Positions 23,592 through 32,354 of a stretch of DNA of 64,000 nt are shown here, one piece after another. Both the position numbers and the translations under genes were made by a program. The DNA comes from Armatimonas rosea. Lineage in GTDB: Bacteria > Armatimonadota > Armatimonadia > Armatimonadales > Armatimonadaceae. Position 1 is the stretch's first letter; every line of letters starts with the position of its first letter. The stretch covers positions 867,998-931,997 of the forward strand of contig NZ_JACHGW010000003.1 of the NCBI RefSeq assembly GCF_014202505.1, read 5' to 3'. Below the pieces are notes generated by a model that searched no databases, was not told the origin of the DNA, and saw nothing but the letters and a program-made list of their open reading frames with translations.

Positions 23592-25532
23592 CTAGCGCTT
23601 GGTGAGGGGGTAGCTCAGGCCCACGCCGCCATAGAAGTTGCCTGTCTGAAGGAACGTCCGGCGTCCGTTGCCCACAAAGGCCCGCAGGCTGCCACCACCG
23701 CTGAGCTCACGGCTGGCGGTCAGCGTGGTGCTGGAGCCGAGGTCCTGGTGGCTGGAGTACTCCAGGTAGATGTCGAGGTCGTTGGCCTGGTAGAGCCACG
23801 GGAAGTAGAGGCCCACGGTCGCAATTCCCGCCTTGTCCGGAGCAACTCCCAGCTCGGCGTAGCCGTCGATCTGGTCCATGCCCTTGGCGAGCGGGAGGGA
23901 GCCACTGACACTATAGCCCGTCCCCGAGCTCAGGCTGCCCACACGCAGGAACTGTCCCCCGACCGTTCCGCCACCCACCTGCCGGACCGCCGAGGCGAGA
24001 AAACCGGTCTGAGCGCCACGGACATCGGGGTTGGAGTCGTAGAGCCAGGCTGCCTCCGCACGGACTCCGTTGCGGTTGAGGGTCCCGCCAAACGCACTGT
24101 AGCGCTCCCCGAGGAGCTGGGAGCGGTTGAGGGCGAGCAGCGCAGGCCCACTGTAGAAGCGCCGGCGGCCCACAAACGCGGTAAGGCCATTGCCCATGTC
24201 GCGGTCTAGCGAGGCCACCGAGAGGGCATCGTAGCTGGTCGGGTTGGAGCCGGAGAGAAGACGGAGGACGTTGCCCTCAAACTGGAAGTGGGTCTTGCCC
24301 AGGCTCCCAAAGAGCCGCCCACGTCCGCCAATGCCCTGCGGGTCCGATGTAAAGCCAAAGGCCTCCGCATCGCCGAGGATATCGGTGGTCTTGGACTTGC
24401 CATCGAGGAGCGCTGCCGCCGCGACCCCGAGGAAAAACAGGCTGTTGGAGCGCTTGGCACCATCGAAGAAGGGCGTCCGTACATTGCTGGCACCCTGCCA
24501 CGCCGACGGCCGGTAGACCGAGCGTGAGGTGGGGCGGGAGCGCAGGTCTAGCCCAAAGCTCGCCCCGGAGGCATTGAGGGCATCGAAGAGGTTCCCCACA
24601 CTGGCGATCCCATTGGTGCGCAGGAAGCTCAGGTCGCTGCCGGAGAGCGTGTACTGCGACGTGAGATCCTCGGCACCAAACTTCTGGCGGTAGCCGCTCA
24701 GGGTCAGCGACGTATCCGAGGCAAGCGTGCGCTCGATGGCGGGGACGACCGAGGCCTGCGCGATGGAGAGCAGGCGGGCCTTGTCGGCGGGGTTGTTGAT
24801 GATCTCGCCGGGACGAGGGGGAAGGTTGAGCGAGGCCTGGATCGCCTCGGTGAGGGCGGAGGAGCGGATGGCCATACCAGCGCTACTGCCAGGCAAGGTA
24901 AGCAGTCCCCGCTCCCGCTCGACGGTCACCCACCACGCATCGCGTGGGCCACCGAGGTCGCTGGTGCGCTGGTCGCCCGGAATCTCCTCGACCGTCTCCA
25001 CCGCGACAACATTGCCGCTCACATTCAGCCCCGAGAGCTCACCGGCCTTCACAGGCACGGTGCGGGACTCCCGGCTCAGCTTTAGGCTACCGTCGTAGCA
25101 GTACACCCGCACGCCGCCGGGCTTGACAATGACTTCAAACGTCGCATTGGTCGCGGTGATCGTCCCGGAGGGCGTGTCCACCCGTACGGAGTTCTTGCCG
25201 GTGCGCACCCACGCGGTGCCCTCGGTGACAAAGAACGAGTCGGCGCGGACAATCACCTCGGAGCGGTCTTTCAGGCGAAGCACTGTCCCATTCTTCAGGG
25301 CCACCTCCGCCATCGAGCGCTTGAGCGTGTGGATCAGCTGCTCGGCAAAGACACTCTCTCCCTGGGAGGCGATCTCACGCGAGACATTGGCCCGAATCTC
25401 CGGGGTGGCGCGGGTGCGGGTAACCTCCACCTGACGCACAATCGAGAGCGTCCCCACGGTCGTTCCCTGCGCCGAGGCAGAGGCCGCCAGAGCAGAGAGG
25501 GCTAGCAACGAGACAATCACAGGACGCGTCAA
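23592..25532 (-). CDS. FecR-domain protein with a C-terminal beta-barrel-like region
   Basis: This 646-residue protein starts at TTG 25532 (AAGGAG site) and has a cleavable signal (LLALSALAASASAQ). The FecR-like domain at about 55-165 runs AEQLIHTLKRSMAEVALKNGTVLRLKDRSEVIVRA, SVRVDTPSGTITATNATFEVIV and YCYDGSLKLS. A middle helical zone precedes a C-terminal region rich in alternating strands (about 390-646, ending YGGVGLSYPLTKR), which looks like an outer-membrane barrel. FecR domains normally relay signals to ECF sigma factors; here it may be a surface anchor. The combination is unusual. Confidence 0.7.
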   Translation of the reverse strand: MTRPVIVSLLALSALAASASAQGTTVGTLSIVRQVEVTRTRATPEIRANVSREIASQGESVFAEQLIHTLKRSMAEVALKNGTVLRLKDRSEVIVRADSFFVTEGTAWVRTGKNSVRVDTPSGTITATNATFEVIVKPGGVRVYCYDGSLKLSRESRTVPVKAGELSGLNVSGNVVAVETVEEIPGDQRTSDLGGPRDAWWVTVERERGLLTLPGSSAGMAIRSSALTEAIQASLNLPPRPGEIINNPADKARLLSIAQASVVPAIERTLASDTSLTLSGYRQKFGAEDLTSQYTLSGSDLSFLRTNGIASVGNLFDALNASGASFGLDLRSRPTSRSVYRPSAWQGASNVRTPFFDGAKRSNSLFFLGVAAAALLDGKSKTTDILGDAEAFGFTSDPQGIGGRGRLFGSLGKTHFQFEGNVLRLLSGSNPTSYDALSVASLDRDMGNGLTAFVGRRRFYSGPALLALNRSQLLGERYSAFGGTLNRNGVRAEAAWLYDSNPDVRGAQTGFLASAVRQVGGGTVGGQFLRVGSLSSGTGYSVSGSLPLAKGMDQIDGYAELGVAPDKAGIATVGLYFPWLYQANDLDIYLEYSSHQDLGSSTTLTASRELSGGGSLRAFVGNGRRTFLQTGNFYGGVGLSYPLTKR

Positions 25533-25607
25533 AACAAGACTCCTTTTTCCATAAACCTAACAGGCTTTCCTTTCGGCACAGACCCCGGTGATTCCTGCCC
25601 AATCACG

Positions 25608-25648
25608 AAAAAGGCCCCCAGGCTCCCGCAAAGGGGTGCCTGAGGGCC
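25608..25648 (-). terminator. Terminator after pilT
   Basis: The stem GGCCCTCAGGCACCCC on the minus strand pairs with 25613-25627 around a short loop, and five T follow. It separates pilT from the FecR gene. Confidence 0.8.
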
Positions 25649-25668
25649 GTGTACGGGGCCTTGGGAGC

Positions 25669-26739
25669 CTATCCGCCGGGGCGGCGGATCATCTGACGTA
25701 GCTCGGTGAGGTTTCCGGCGGCGGCGAGCGCGTCGTCCTCCGAGATAATCCCGGCCTTGAAGTAGCGGGTGAGACACTGGTTCATGGTCTGCATGCCCCA
25801 GAACCCGCCCTCTTGGATCGCGGTGTAGATATTGCCCGTCTTGCCCTCTTCGATCAGCTTCGCGACCGTGGGGGTGGCGATCATGATCTCGACCGCCGCG
25901 ACACGTCCGACCGTGTCCACGCGGGGCAGGAGCTTCTGGGCGATAAAGCCGCGCACCGACTGGCTCATACGCATACAGAGCAGCATCTTGTCTTCTGGGG
26001 GGAAGAGGTTGACGATACGCTCTAGGGTCTCGGCGGCGCTCGCGGTGTGGAGCGTTCCAAAGACAAGGTGGCCCGTTTCCGCCGCTTGTAGCGCCACGGA
26101 GACCGACTCGACATCACGCATCTCACCGATCAGGATGATGTCCGGGTTCTGGCGCAGGACGTACTTAAGGGCATCGTTGAACGAGTCCGTGTCGATCCCC
26201 ACCTCGCGCTGGGAGATAATACACTTCTTGTCCGGGTGAACAAACTCGATCGGGTCCTCAATCGTGACGATATTCTTGGACTGCTCTTCGTTGATCTTGT
26301 TGATCATGCCCGCAAGGGTCGTGGACTTGCCCGATCCGGTCGGCCCGGTGACCAGCAGGAGGCCCTGACGGCTCTTGGTCAGCTCGCCGACAGCCGGGGG
26401 CATCCCAAGCTGCTCGAGGGTGTAGAGCTTGAGGGGAACGAGGCGGCTCACCACTCCAATCGTGCCACGCTGCTGGTAGACATTGGTTCGGACACGGGTG
26501 AGGCCATCGAGCTCCCAGCCGATATCAAGCTCGTGGCGGTGCTCAAAGCGCCCAATCTGCTCATGGGTCATGATCGAGTAGGCCATGCGCCGTGTATCGT
26601 CCCCCGAGAGCTTTTCTGTCCCTTCCACCGCCGCAATGCGCCCGTGGAGACGGAGCATGGGTGGGGAGTTAGCCTTGATGAACAGGTCCGACGCCTTCAG
26701 CTCGTAAGCCTGTCGGATCAGGTCGCGAATGTCATACAT
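25669..26739 (-). CDS. pilT: Twitching motility ATPase PilT
   Basis: This 356-residue hexameric ATPase has the N-terminal domain ASDLFIKANSPPMLRLHG. The Walker A is GPTGSGKSTTLAGMINKINE. The Asp and His boxes are TIEDPIEFVHPDKKCIISQREVG and GEMRDVESVSVALQAAETGHLVFGTLHTASA. It powers type IV pilus retraction and so twitching and DNA uptake. The other pil genes are not in this window. The gene begins 28 bp after the gene for a membrane protein (26768-27487) and probably belongs to its operon. Confidence 0.95.
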   Translation of the reverse strand: MYDIRDLIRQAYELKASDLFIKANSPPMLRLHGRIAAVEGTEKLSGDDTRRMAYSIMTHEQIGRFEHRHELDIGWELDGLTRVRTNVYQQRGTIGVVSRLVPLKLYTLEQLGMPPAVGELTKSRQGLLLVTGPTGSGKSTTLAGMINKINEEQSKNIVTIEDPIEFVHPDKKCIISQREVGIDTDSFNDALKYVLRQNPDIILIGEMRDVESVSVALQAAETGHLVFGTLHTASAAETLERIVNLFPPEDKMLLCMRMSQSVRGFIAQKLLPRVDTVGRVAAVEIMIATPTVAKLIEEGKTGNIYTAIQEGGFWGMQTMNQCLTRYFKAGIISEDDALAAAGNLTELRQMIRRPGG

Positions 26740-26767
26740 CGTCTTTTCGGATGTCCTCGTCTAATAA

Positions 26768-27487
26768 TTATCTGTGGAGAAAGCGCTGGGCGAGGGCGTA
26801 GGCAATGCCTGCGATTCCAAGCGCGAGCAACGCTACCAGGCCTGTCCCCAACAGGAGCTTGCGACCCGGCGCGGTAGTATTCTCCGCTGCCCGGTAACTT
26901 TCCTGCCGCGCGACTTCTTTTGTCGGCAAGTTCAATACGTCGAACTTATGGTCCTTGAGCAGGGCTTGGTAGGTATAGGCTCCCTCCTGGGCAGAGAGCG
27001 CGATCTCGACCTTGGTGTCGTTAAACTGACGCGGCCCTCGGTAGGTGAACTGACCGGGAATGAGGTAGGTGACATTGACCTTATTCATGTCCCGAAACGC
27101 CCGCAAGAACGGCTCCAGCGCCAGCGTGCCCTGCGTGTAGTCTACCAGGTTCGCACTGGTCTGGAAGGAGACACTACTCATCACGGGAGCCGGCCCGACT
27201 TCCTGGGAGCCCTTGCGGATATTGGGGTCCTTGGAGCTGACCGAGTCGCGGTCCAGGCGCTTGTCTTCGTACTCGGGCTTCTCCAGCTTCCAGCCGGTGA
27301 TCGTCCCCAGCCGCTTGATCCGGGCCTCGGTGTCGGCGTGTCCCACTTGTTTTGGGTAGACCACCGCAACACTCCAGTTGCCCAGGCCCGGCGCGACCAG
27401 GATCTGGACATCGGGCATGCTCACTTGCGCCCGGCCCACTCCGGCCAGGAGGAGCACGGTAAGAACTGCCAGAAGTTGTCGTCTCAT
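26768..27487 (-). CDS. Exported single-pass membrane protein, unknown
   Basis: This 239-residue protein has a signal peptide (LLAVLTVLLLAGVGRAQ). A beta-rich extracytoplasmic domain follows (MPDVQILVAPGLGNWSVAVVYPKQVGHAD, FQTSANLVDYTQGTLALEPFLRAFRDMNKVNVTYLI), and the protein ends with a transmembrane helix (about 207-230, LLLGTGLVALLALGIAGIAYAL). It overlaps the photolyase gene by 4 bases and precedes pilT by 28 bp. The placement suggests a pilus or envelope role, but no family is recognised. Confidence 0.75.
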   Translation of the reverse strand: MRRQLLAVLTVLLLAGVGRAQVSMPDVQILVAPGLGNWSVAVVYPKQVGHADTEARIKRLGTITGWKLEKPEYEDKRLDRDSVSSKDPNIRKGSQEVGPAPVMSSVSFQTSANLVDYTQGTLALEPFLRAFRDMNKVNVTYLIPGQFTYRGPRQFNDTKVEIALSAQEGAYTYQALLKDHKFDVLNLPTKEVARQESYRAAENTTAPGRKLLLGTGLVALLALGIAGIAYALAQRFLHR

Positions 27488-28890
27488 TCTTCGTCTTCTT
27501 TCGCCACCATTTTATAGAGAGCTAGGGCACGCGCGCGCTGCTCGCTGTGCTCCACAATCCGCTGGGGGTAGTCCTTCCCCAAGACACAGTTTACCGCCGC
27601 TTGCTCATTTCTGGAAAGCTCCCATGGTTTATGAGCCCACTTTGCGGGCACACGCTTCAATTCCGGGCACCAGAGTTTTACGTACTGGGCATCAGGGTCG
27701 AACTTCTCTCCCTGGCTGACCGGGTTGAAGATGCGAAAGTAGGGCTGCGCATCGGTGCCCGTGCCGGCGGCCCACTGCCAGCCGCCGTTGTTTGCCGCTT
27801 GGTCACCATCGAGGAGCTGCTGCATGAAGTAGCGCTCTCCCAGCCGCCAGTCGCAGAGCAGGTCCTTGGTGAGAAAAGAGGCGACTATCATCCGCACCCG
27901 GTTGTGGAGTGTCCCGGTCTGGGCGAGCTGGCGCATTCCCGCATCCACAATCGGGTAGCCGGTCTCGCCGCGCTCCCAGGCGGCGTAGAGAGTCGGGTCG
28001 TTGGGCCAGGCCAGGGCATCGAACTTGGGCTTGAAGCTACCCGTTGCCACATGGGGAAAGTGCACGAGAATCTGGTAGTAGAAGTCTCGCCACGCCAGCT
28101 GGCGCACCCAGGCATCGACCCCGGCCCGTCGGTCCACGGGGAGCTGCTCTCGGCACTGCCGCGCCGCCCCTAAGGCCTGCCTTGGCGAGAGCATCCCGAG
28201 CTTCAGGTAGGCGGAGAGCTGGCTCGTGCCCGGGAGCGCAGGAAAGTCACGCTCGGTGTCGTAGGCACGGAGCGCCGCACGAGCGAAGCCTTGGAGCTGC
28301 TCCTGCGCCGCTCGCTCGCCCGCGGGCAGCACCGAGACGCTCTCGGGGAGTGGCTCCGACGCGATCCCTTGCGGCGTCGGGATGCGCTCGGGAGCCGCGA
28401 CCGGCGCGAGAAATGCCTGCTCCTGCCAGAGGCGAAAGTAGGGGGTAAAGACCGTGTAGGGGGTACCCGCCTTGGTCGCCAGGCTCTCGGGCTCCGCCAG
28501 CAGGTGGTCCCGGCAGGCGACACTCTCTAGGTTGCGGAGCGCCTCCACGACACGCTGGTCGCGCGCCTTGCCTGCAGGCTCGTACTCCTGGCCGTAGTAG
28601 AGCGCGGTCGCCCCTGTCTCCTCCGCGAGCCGCGCGAGCTCCTGGGCGGGCTCTCCACAACGGACGATCAGGGCGCTGCCGCGCTGGCGAAGCTCCGTGT
28701 CGAGTGCCCGTAGGCCCGCCCACAGAAACGCGACCCGTCGCTCTCCCGTGTCCGGGCGCTTGAGGATCGCCGGGTCGATCACAAACACAGGGACGACAGA
28801 CTCCGAGGCGGCGAGGGCAGTGCGGAGGGCACGGTTGTCCGTAACACGGAGGGCACGGCGGAACCAGACGAGAGAGGTCTTGTGGGGCAT
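27484..28890 (-). CDS. phrB: Deoxyribodipyrimidine photolyase (cryptochrome/photolyase family)
   Basis: This class I photolyase of 468 residues has the N-terminal antenna domain SLVWFRRALRVTDNRALRTAL and onward. Its FAD-binding domain includes TSQLSAYLKLGMLSPRQ, WVRQLAWRDFYYQIL, YPIVDAGMRQLAQTGTLHNRVRM and NNGGWQWAAGTGTDAQPYFRIFNP. It repairs cyclobutane pyrimidine dimers using blue light. An in-frame extension reaches back through the tRNA-Ala gene, but the ATG at 28890 is the real family start. It lies 9 bp after the tRNA terminator, so its promoter is unclear; readthrough is possible. Confidence 0.92.
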   Translation of the reverse strand: MPHKTSLVWFRRALRVTDNRALRTALAASESVVPVFVIDPAILKRPDTGERRVAFLWAGLRALDTELRQRGSALIVRCGEPAQELARLAEETGATALYYGQEYEPAGKARDQRVVEALRNLESVACRDHLLAEPESLATKAGTPYTVFTPYFRLWQEQAFLAPVAAPERIPTPQGIASEPLPESVSVLPAGERAAQEQLQGFARAALRAYDTERDFPALPGTSQLSAYLKLGMLSPRQALGAARQCREQLPVDRRAGVDAWVRQLAWRDFYYQILVHFPHVATGSFKPKFDALAWPNDPTLYAAWERGETGYPIVDAGMRQLAQTGTLHNRVRMIVASFLTKDLLCDWRLGERYFMQQLLDGDQAANNGGWQWAAGTGTDAQPYFRIFNPVSQGEKFDPDAQYVKLWCPELKRVPAKWAHKPWELSRNEQAAVNCVLGKDYPQRIVEHSEQRARALALYKMVAKEDEE

Positions 28891-28899
28891 GGCACCAAA

Positions 28900-28935
28900 A
28901 ACAAGATCGGCGAGGGAGAAGTTCCCTCGCCGATC
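28900..28935 (-). terminator. Terminator of tRNA-Ala
   Basis: A 13-bp GC stem (28905-28917 with 28923-28935) has a short loop and is followed on the minus strand by TTGTTTTT. It lies just after the tRNA and just before the photolyase start codon. Confidence 0.8.
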
Positions 28936-28944
28936 TCTCTGGAG

Positions 28945-29017
28945 TGGAGGATAGCGGGATCGAACCGCTGACCTCTTCAATGCCATTGAAGCGCTCTCCC
29001 AGCTGAGCTAATCCCCC
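28945..29017 (-). tRNA. tRNA-Ala (anticodon GGC)
   Basis: A 73-nt cloverleaf is read on the minus strand: acceptor GGGGGAT with ATCCTCC (one G-T pair), D-loop GCTCAGCTGGGAGAGC, anticodon stem CTTCA/TGAAG with loop ATGGCAT, T-arm AGCGGTTCGATCCCGCT. The discriminator is A and CCA is not encoded. GGC reads GCC and GCU alanine codons. Confidence 0.95.
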
Positions 29018-29132
29018 AGAGTTGGCCACAAGTGGCGCGAGGGAAATTCTATCGCACAAAAAAAAACTCCGCAAGTGGCAAACGAAAATTTGCGTTTTTG
29101 GGTAGAATCTCTCCCGGAGGTTTTTGATAGAC

Positions 29133-29564
29133 ATGAGTACTTTACAAGCACTGCGCCAGTCGGCGGAGTCCCTGGCAAAGCTGATCACTGACATGGGAGA
29201 CAAGGCGGCGTGGTCGCCGCTGGACAAGGGACGAACCGCGCTCAACCAGGTGGCGGAGTGTGCGCTGATGACCGGAGCGTGTATCGGGATTATCCAGGCC
29301 AAGGCCGTCCCCGCCTTCGACTGGGAGGCATTTGGCAAGGCACAGGCGGAGCTCGAGGCCAACCCCGAGGCGCTGCTCGCCGCTCTGGCCACCAACACCG
29401 ACGGTCTGATTGCCGCGATTGAGGGCCTCTCCGCGGAGGATGCCGCCACCGAGATCACCATGCCCTGGGGCGCGACCTACACGCTCGCAGGCCTCGCCGA
29501 CGTGAACTACTGGAACAACACCTACCACGAAGGGCAGATAAACTACATCCAGACGCTGATCTAA
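29133..29564 (+). CDS. DinB-like four-helix protein
   Basis: This 143-residue helical protein ends in the DinB/YfiT-type block TYTLAGLADVNYWNNTYHEGQINYIQTLI, where the HxxQ end marks a metal-binding bundle. Another His expected at the first helix is absent (LNQVAECALM), so metal binding may be incomplete. DinB-like proteins act as thiol-transferases or in stress responses. A TAGAAT -10 lies at 29103-29108. GGAGG (29116-29120) is 12 nt from this ATG but 3 nt from an in-frame TTG at 29124, so the start could be either. Confidence 0.7.
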   Translation: MSTLQALRQSAESLAKLITDMGDKAAWSPLDKGRTALNQVAECALMTGACIGIIQAKAVPAFDWEAFGKAQAELEANPEALLAALATNTDGLIAAIEGLSAEDAATEITMPWGATYTLAGLADVNYWNNTYHEGQINYIQTLI

Positions 29565-29567
29565 GCG

Positions 29568-30251
29568 CTAGTTCTTCCACCAGGGAGAGTCGGGTTTGGT
29601 ACGGACACCCACTTCTTGCTTTGTCGCAGGGGTGGGTGTCGCTGTCTCACCGGGGAGCTTGCGCCAGACGATCTCGGGAGCTTGTGTCTGGACGGCGCTG
29701 GGGGCGGGGATGTGGGCGTGGCGGAGCGCATTGACACTCTGCTCGAAGTGCTGGGGGTCGGCGGGGGGGAAGAAGAAGAAGCCTTTTTTGTGCCGCACCT
29801 TGTAGTGGCCCTGCGCCGTCATGGAGAAGGTCTGCTCCTTGGGGGGCCAGCAGGCCCAGCCCTCCATCACCAGCTCTTTGCGTCCCACGGGGCGAATCTC
29901 CTCGATCTCGCTCCAGGGAATGGTCTCGGTGGGAGCGAGGAGGCGCTTGATGTGGACCCCGTGCGAGTCGAGCTCAAGCCGGAGGACACTGATCTTACGG
30001 AGCAAGAAGAGAAAGACAAGCGGCCCGAGGAGGGCCAGCCAAGCACCGTTGAGCGCCCCGAAGGCCAGGGTTCCCAGCCAGCCCGTGAGTGCGATCAGCG
30101 CGATCATGGAGAGCAGGAGCAGGGGGAAGGTAATGGCCGCATAGGTCCACCCAATCTTCACATCGGCATCGTCACGCGGCGGCAGGTGCGGCTGAACGAC
30201 AACGCGTTGCTGCGCGGATTTGGCGGTAGGGCGGGGCTTCTGACGGATCAT
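29568..30251 (-). CDS. Two-helix membrane protein with a PH-like domain, unknown
   Basis: This protein has 227 residues from ATG 30251. Two transmembrane segments (about 37-57 and 60-84: [35 protein letters not shown]) precede a beta-rich region, [51 protein letters not shown], that looks like a bacterial PH domain. The C-terminus is Thr/Pro-rich. The longer frame upstream runs antisense over the HAD gene and is not used. It is divergent from the HAD gene, with starts 18 bp apart. Confidence 0.75.
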
Positions 30252-30256
30252 CGGGG

Positions 30257-30262
30257 TACACT
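30257..30262 (+). promoter_or_regulatory. -10 element of the HAD gene (predicted leaderless)
   Basis: TACACT ends 7 nt before the ATG at 30270. Confidence 0.5.
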
Positions 30263-30269
30263 CGGAGAC

Positions 30270-30920
30270 ATGCGTGCGCTGATTTTTGACTTTGATGGAA
30301 CTATACTGGATACAGAGACCCCGGAGTTCCTGGCCTGGGAGAAGATTTACCACCAGCACGACCAAATCCTGCCTCGTGAGCTCTGGCTCTCGGCGATCGG
30401 GGTGGCGCCAGAGGAGGCGACATTCAATCCCTATACGCACCTAGAGCTACTTGTGGGGACACCGCTGGACCGGGAGCGGCTCCGACAGAGGCGACGTAAG
30501 ATCTTCTACACCGCGCTCGACACCGAGCCCATCCGTCCTGGTGTGGCGGACTGGCTTGCTCAGGCGGGGCAGCAAGGACTCGCAATCGGGCTTGCGTCGT
30601 CGTCGCCGTCGGTGTGGGTCGAGAGCCACTTGGAGCGCCTGGGGCTGCGGGGGCACTTCTCCGCGATCTACACCAGCGACCACGTGGCGCGTGCCAAGCC
30701 CCACCCGGAGCTGTATCTCAAGACCGCCGCGCACTTTGGCCTCGCACCAAGTGAGTGTATCGCGATCGAGGACTCGTACAACGGGGTCACGGCGGCCAAG
30801 GCGGCGGGGTGCTACTGTATCGCGACTCCCAACCCCATGACCGCGGCGATGGACCTCTCTGCGGCGGATCGGGTTGTCGGCTCGCTGGCGGAGCTTTCGT
30901 TGGAGAGCGTGCTATACTGA
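30270..30920 (+). CDS. HAD-superfamily hydrolase (beta-phosphoglucomutase-like)
   Basis: This 216-residue protein has motif [11 protein letters not shown], motif [12 protein letters not shown], the Lys region [12 protein letters not shown] and motif [20 protein letters not shown], with a C1 helical cap. The family dephosphorylates sugar phosphates or acts as phosphoglucomutase; the substrate is not assigned. A 434-residue frame extends upstream, but that part is antisense GC sequence. The ATG at 30270 is supported by [10 protein letters not shown] and by the -10 hexamer. Confidence 0.88.
30913..30918 (+). promoter_or_regulatory. -10 element overlapping the HAD stop codon
   Basis: TATACT occurs in the codons LY-stop (CTATACTGA) of the HAD gene, 12 nt before the ATG at 30931. 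Confidence 0.45.
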
Positions 30921-30930
30921 GCCCACAGCG

Positions 30931-31587
30931 ATGTGGTGGACTCTCGACCTGCTCTTCCCCCTCTGCCCCTGGGCCTGGCTCGCCCAGCGCCGCGCTCGCG
31001 CGAGCCTGTCTCCCGCCTACACCGCCACCCTGACCCGCACCGAGCGCTTCCGCTGGGGCTGGGTCTTTACCTACACCCTGACCCACCCTGAGGACGGAAC
31101 CTTTGCGACGCCGCGGGTCGTGCTCCAGGGGACGGGGGTGGTCTACCGAGCCGTGGGGGGCTATCCGGGGCGCAAGGGCACGGAGCGCTACTTCCGCCGC
31201 CACCAAGCCGCGCTTCCCGCAAATCTCTGGGGTGGCAGGCGGGTGTGGTGCCTGACGATCCCCTGTAGCCGGAGCGAGTGCGGCACGATTGCCCGTACCC
31301 TCAACGACATCTTTGAGACCCCCGAGCTTCCGGGGGAGGCAGAGAACTGGCCCGCGCTCCCTAGCCCGCTCTTCTACGGCTCCCGCACCGCCATGCAGTG
31401 GCTCTCCGACCGCCTCGCCGAGCAGGGGCTCCCAAGTCGTGTCCAATGTGTCCTGCGCTCGCAAGCACGCAAAGCAAGGCTCTTTCGTGTCACGCACTTT
31501 GCTATGTCCCTCCCCGATGCCCTCCGCGATAACGGCGATTCGTGGCACGGCAACGCGCCCTTCAACCGCTTCGAGGAGACACGGTAA
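30931..31587 (+). CDS. Unknown protein, first of a tandem paralogous pair
   Basis: This 218-residue protein has a Trp/Pro-rich hydrophobic start (MWWTLDLLFPLCPWAWLAQ, likely one membrane segment). A C-terminal domain follows with CLTIPCSRSECGTIARTLND, PSPLFYGSRTAMQWLSDRLAEQGLPSRVQCVLRSQARK and ARLFRV. The downstream gene has the same block. TAATG couples the two genes. No known family is recognised; the conserved FYGxRxxMxWLxDxL signature is the most useful handle. The sequence does not show an enzyme motif. Confidence 0.75.
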   Translation: MWWTLDLLFPLCPWAWLAQRRARASLSPAYTATLTRTERFRWGWVFTYTLTHPEDGTFATPRVVLQGTGVVYRAVGGYPGRKGTERYFRRHQAALPANLWGGRRVWCLTIPCSRSECGTIARTLNDIFETPELPGEAENWPALPSPLFYGSRTAMQWLSDRLAEQGLPSRVQCVLRSQARKARLFRVTHFAMSLPDALRDNGDSWHGNAPFNRFEETR

Positions 31588-32354
31588 TGGCTCTACGGAT
31601 CAACCTGATTCCCGAAAGACAGCGGCCCGGTTTTGTGATTCGTCAGAGAAAACTGAGCGAGGTGAAGCACTGTGTCTGCGCTCCCGCGATCCGTCCCTTC
31701 ATCTGGCTTGCGACACTTGTGGCAATCTTGGCTCAGGGGATTTTTGTCTTGCTGGTTGCCATTCTCGCTGTCCCTCTCGGAGCTATCGCGGGGGTATTGC
31801 TCACTCCTCTGTGGCTCTGGTTTGCGTTCCACTGGCTTCGCGACATCTACCGAGATGGCGGCGCGCCGTTCTTTCGCTGGTGCATCGTCGTGGAGTGTGC
31901 CCCCGAAGAAGTTGCCGCTCTCGCTCAGACTCTTGATGACCAAGTTGACCGTCAGGAAAGCCCGTCATGGTTGGTGGCAAGGAGCTGGGAGTTGCTTGAC
32001 ATGGAATCGCGTCGTAACACTCGATCTGCAACGGATGGAATTGTCTTAAGGAACGGGTTTTACGCCGGCCGGAAGTACCCCCAACAGATGTGCTACCCAA
32101 CCCAACCAGGCGCAGTGTTCTACGGAGGGCGCTTGACGATGCACTGGCTAGCCGACAAGCTCCGTGCGGCGCAAATCCCTTGCCATGTCGTGTGGCGGCA
32201 CCGACGCTTTTGTGGCCCTGCGCTTCGTGTCCAGCCTGAAACCCTCCACGACGACTGGGTGAGCTTAATTGCGCAGTGGACATGGGCAAGTCAATCACCG
32301 GAGCCAGAGAATAGAACTGCTGGTGTTCTTAAGAACGGTTCTTGGCTCGGGTGA
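31587..32354 (+). CDS. Unknown membrane protein, second of the tandem pair
   Basis: This protein has 255 residues from ATG 31587, which overlaps the previous stop (TAATG). A hydrophobic hairpin (about 35-80, IWLATLVAILAQGIFVLLVAILAVPLGAIAGVLLTPLWLWFAF) precedes CIVVECAPEEVAALAQTLDD and PGAVFYGGRLTMHWLADKLRAAQIPCHVV, matching the upstream paralogue. A longer start exists, but the ribosome binding site (GAGGAG) and the coupling favour this one. The end overlaps the ankyrin gene by 26 bp on the opposite strand. Confidence 0.75.
   Translation: MALRINLIPERQRPGFVIRQRKLSEVKHCVCAPAIRPFIWLATLVAILAQGIFVLLVAILAVPLGAIAGVLLTPLWLWFAFHWLRDIYRDGGAPFFRWCIVVECAPEEVAALAQTLDDQVDRQESPSWLVARSWELLDMESRRNTRSATDGIVLRNGFYAGRKYPQQMCYPTQPGAVFYGGRLTMHWLADKLRAAQIPCHVVWRHRRFCGPALRVQPETLHDDWVSLIAQWTWASQSPEPENRTAGVLKNGSWLG

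Noticed and set aside
28891-28986. N-terminal extension of photolyase through the tRNA gene
   Set aside because: The extra residues come from tRNA-Ala and its terminator. The family start is MPHKTSLVWFRR at 28890.
29616-30269. N-terminal extension of the HAD gene to 434 residues
   Set aside because: The extension runs antisense to a PH-like membrane protein. The HAD motif I starts right at ATG 30270 and a -10 hexamer lies 7 nt upstream.
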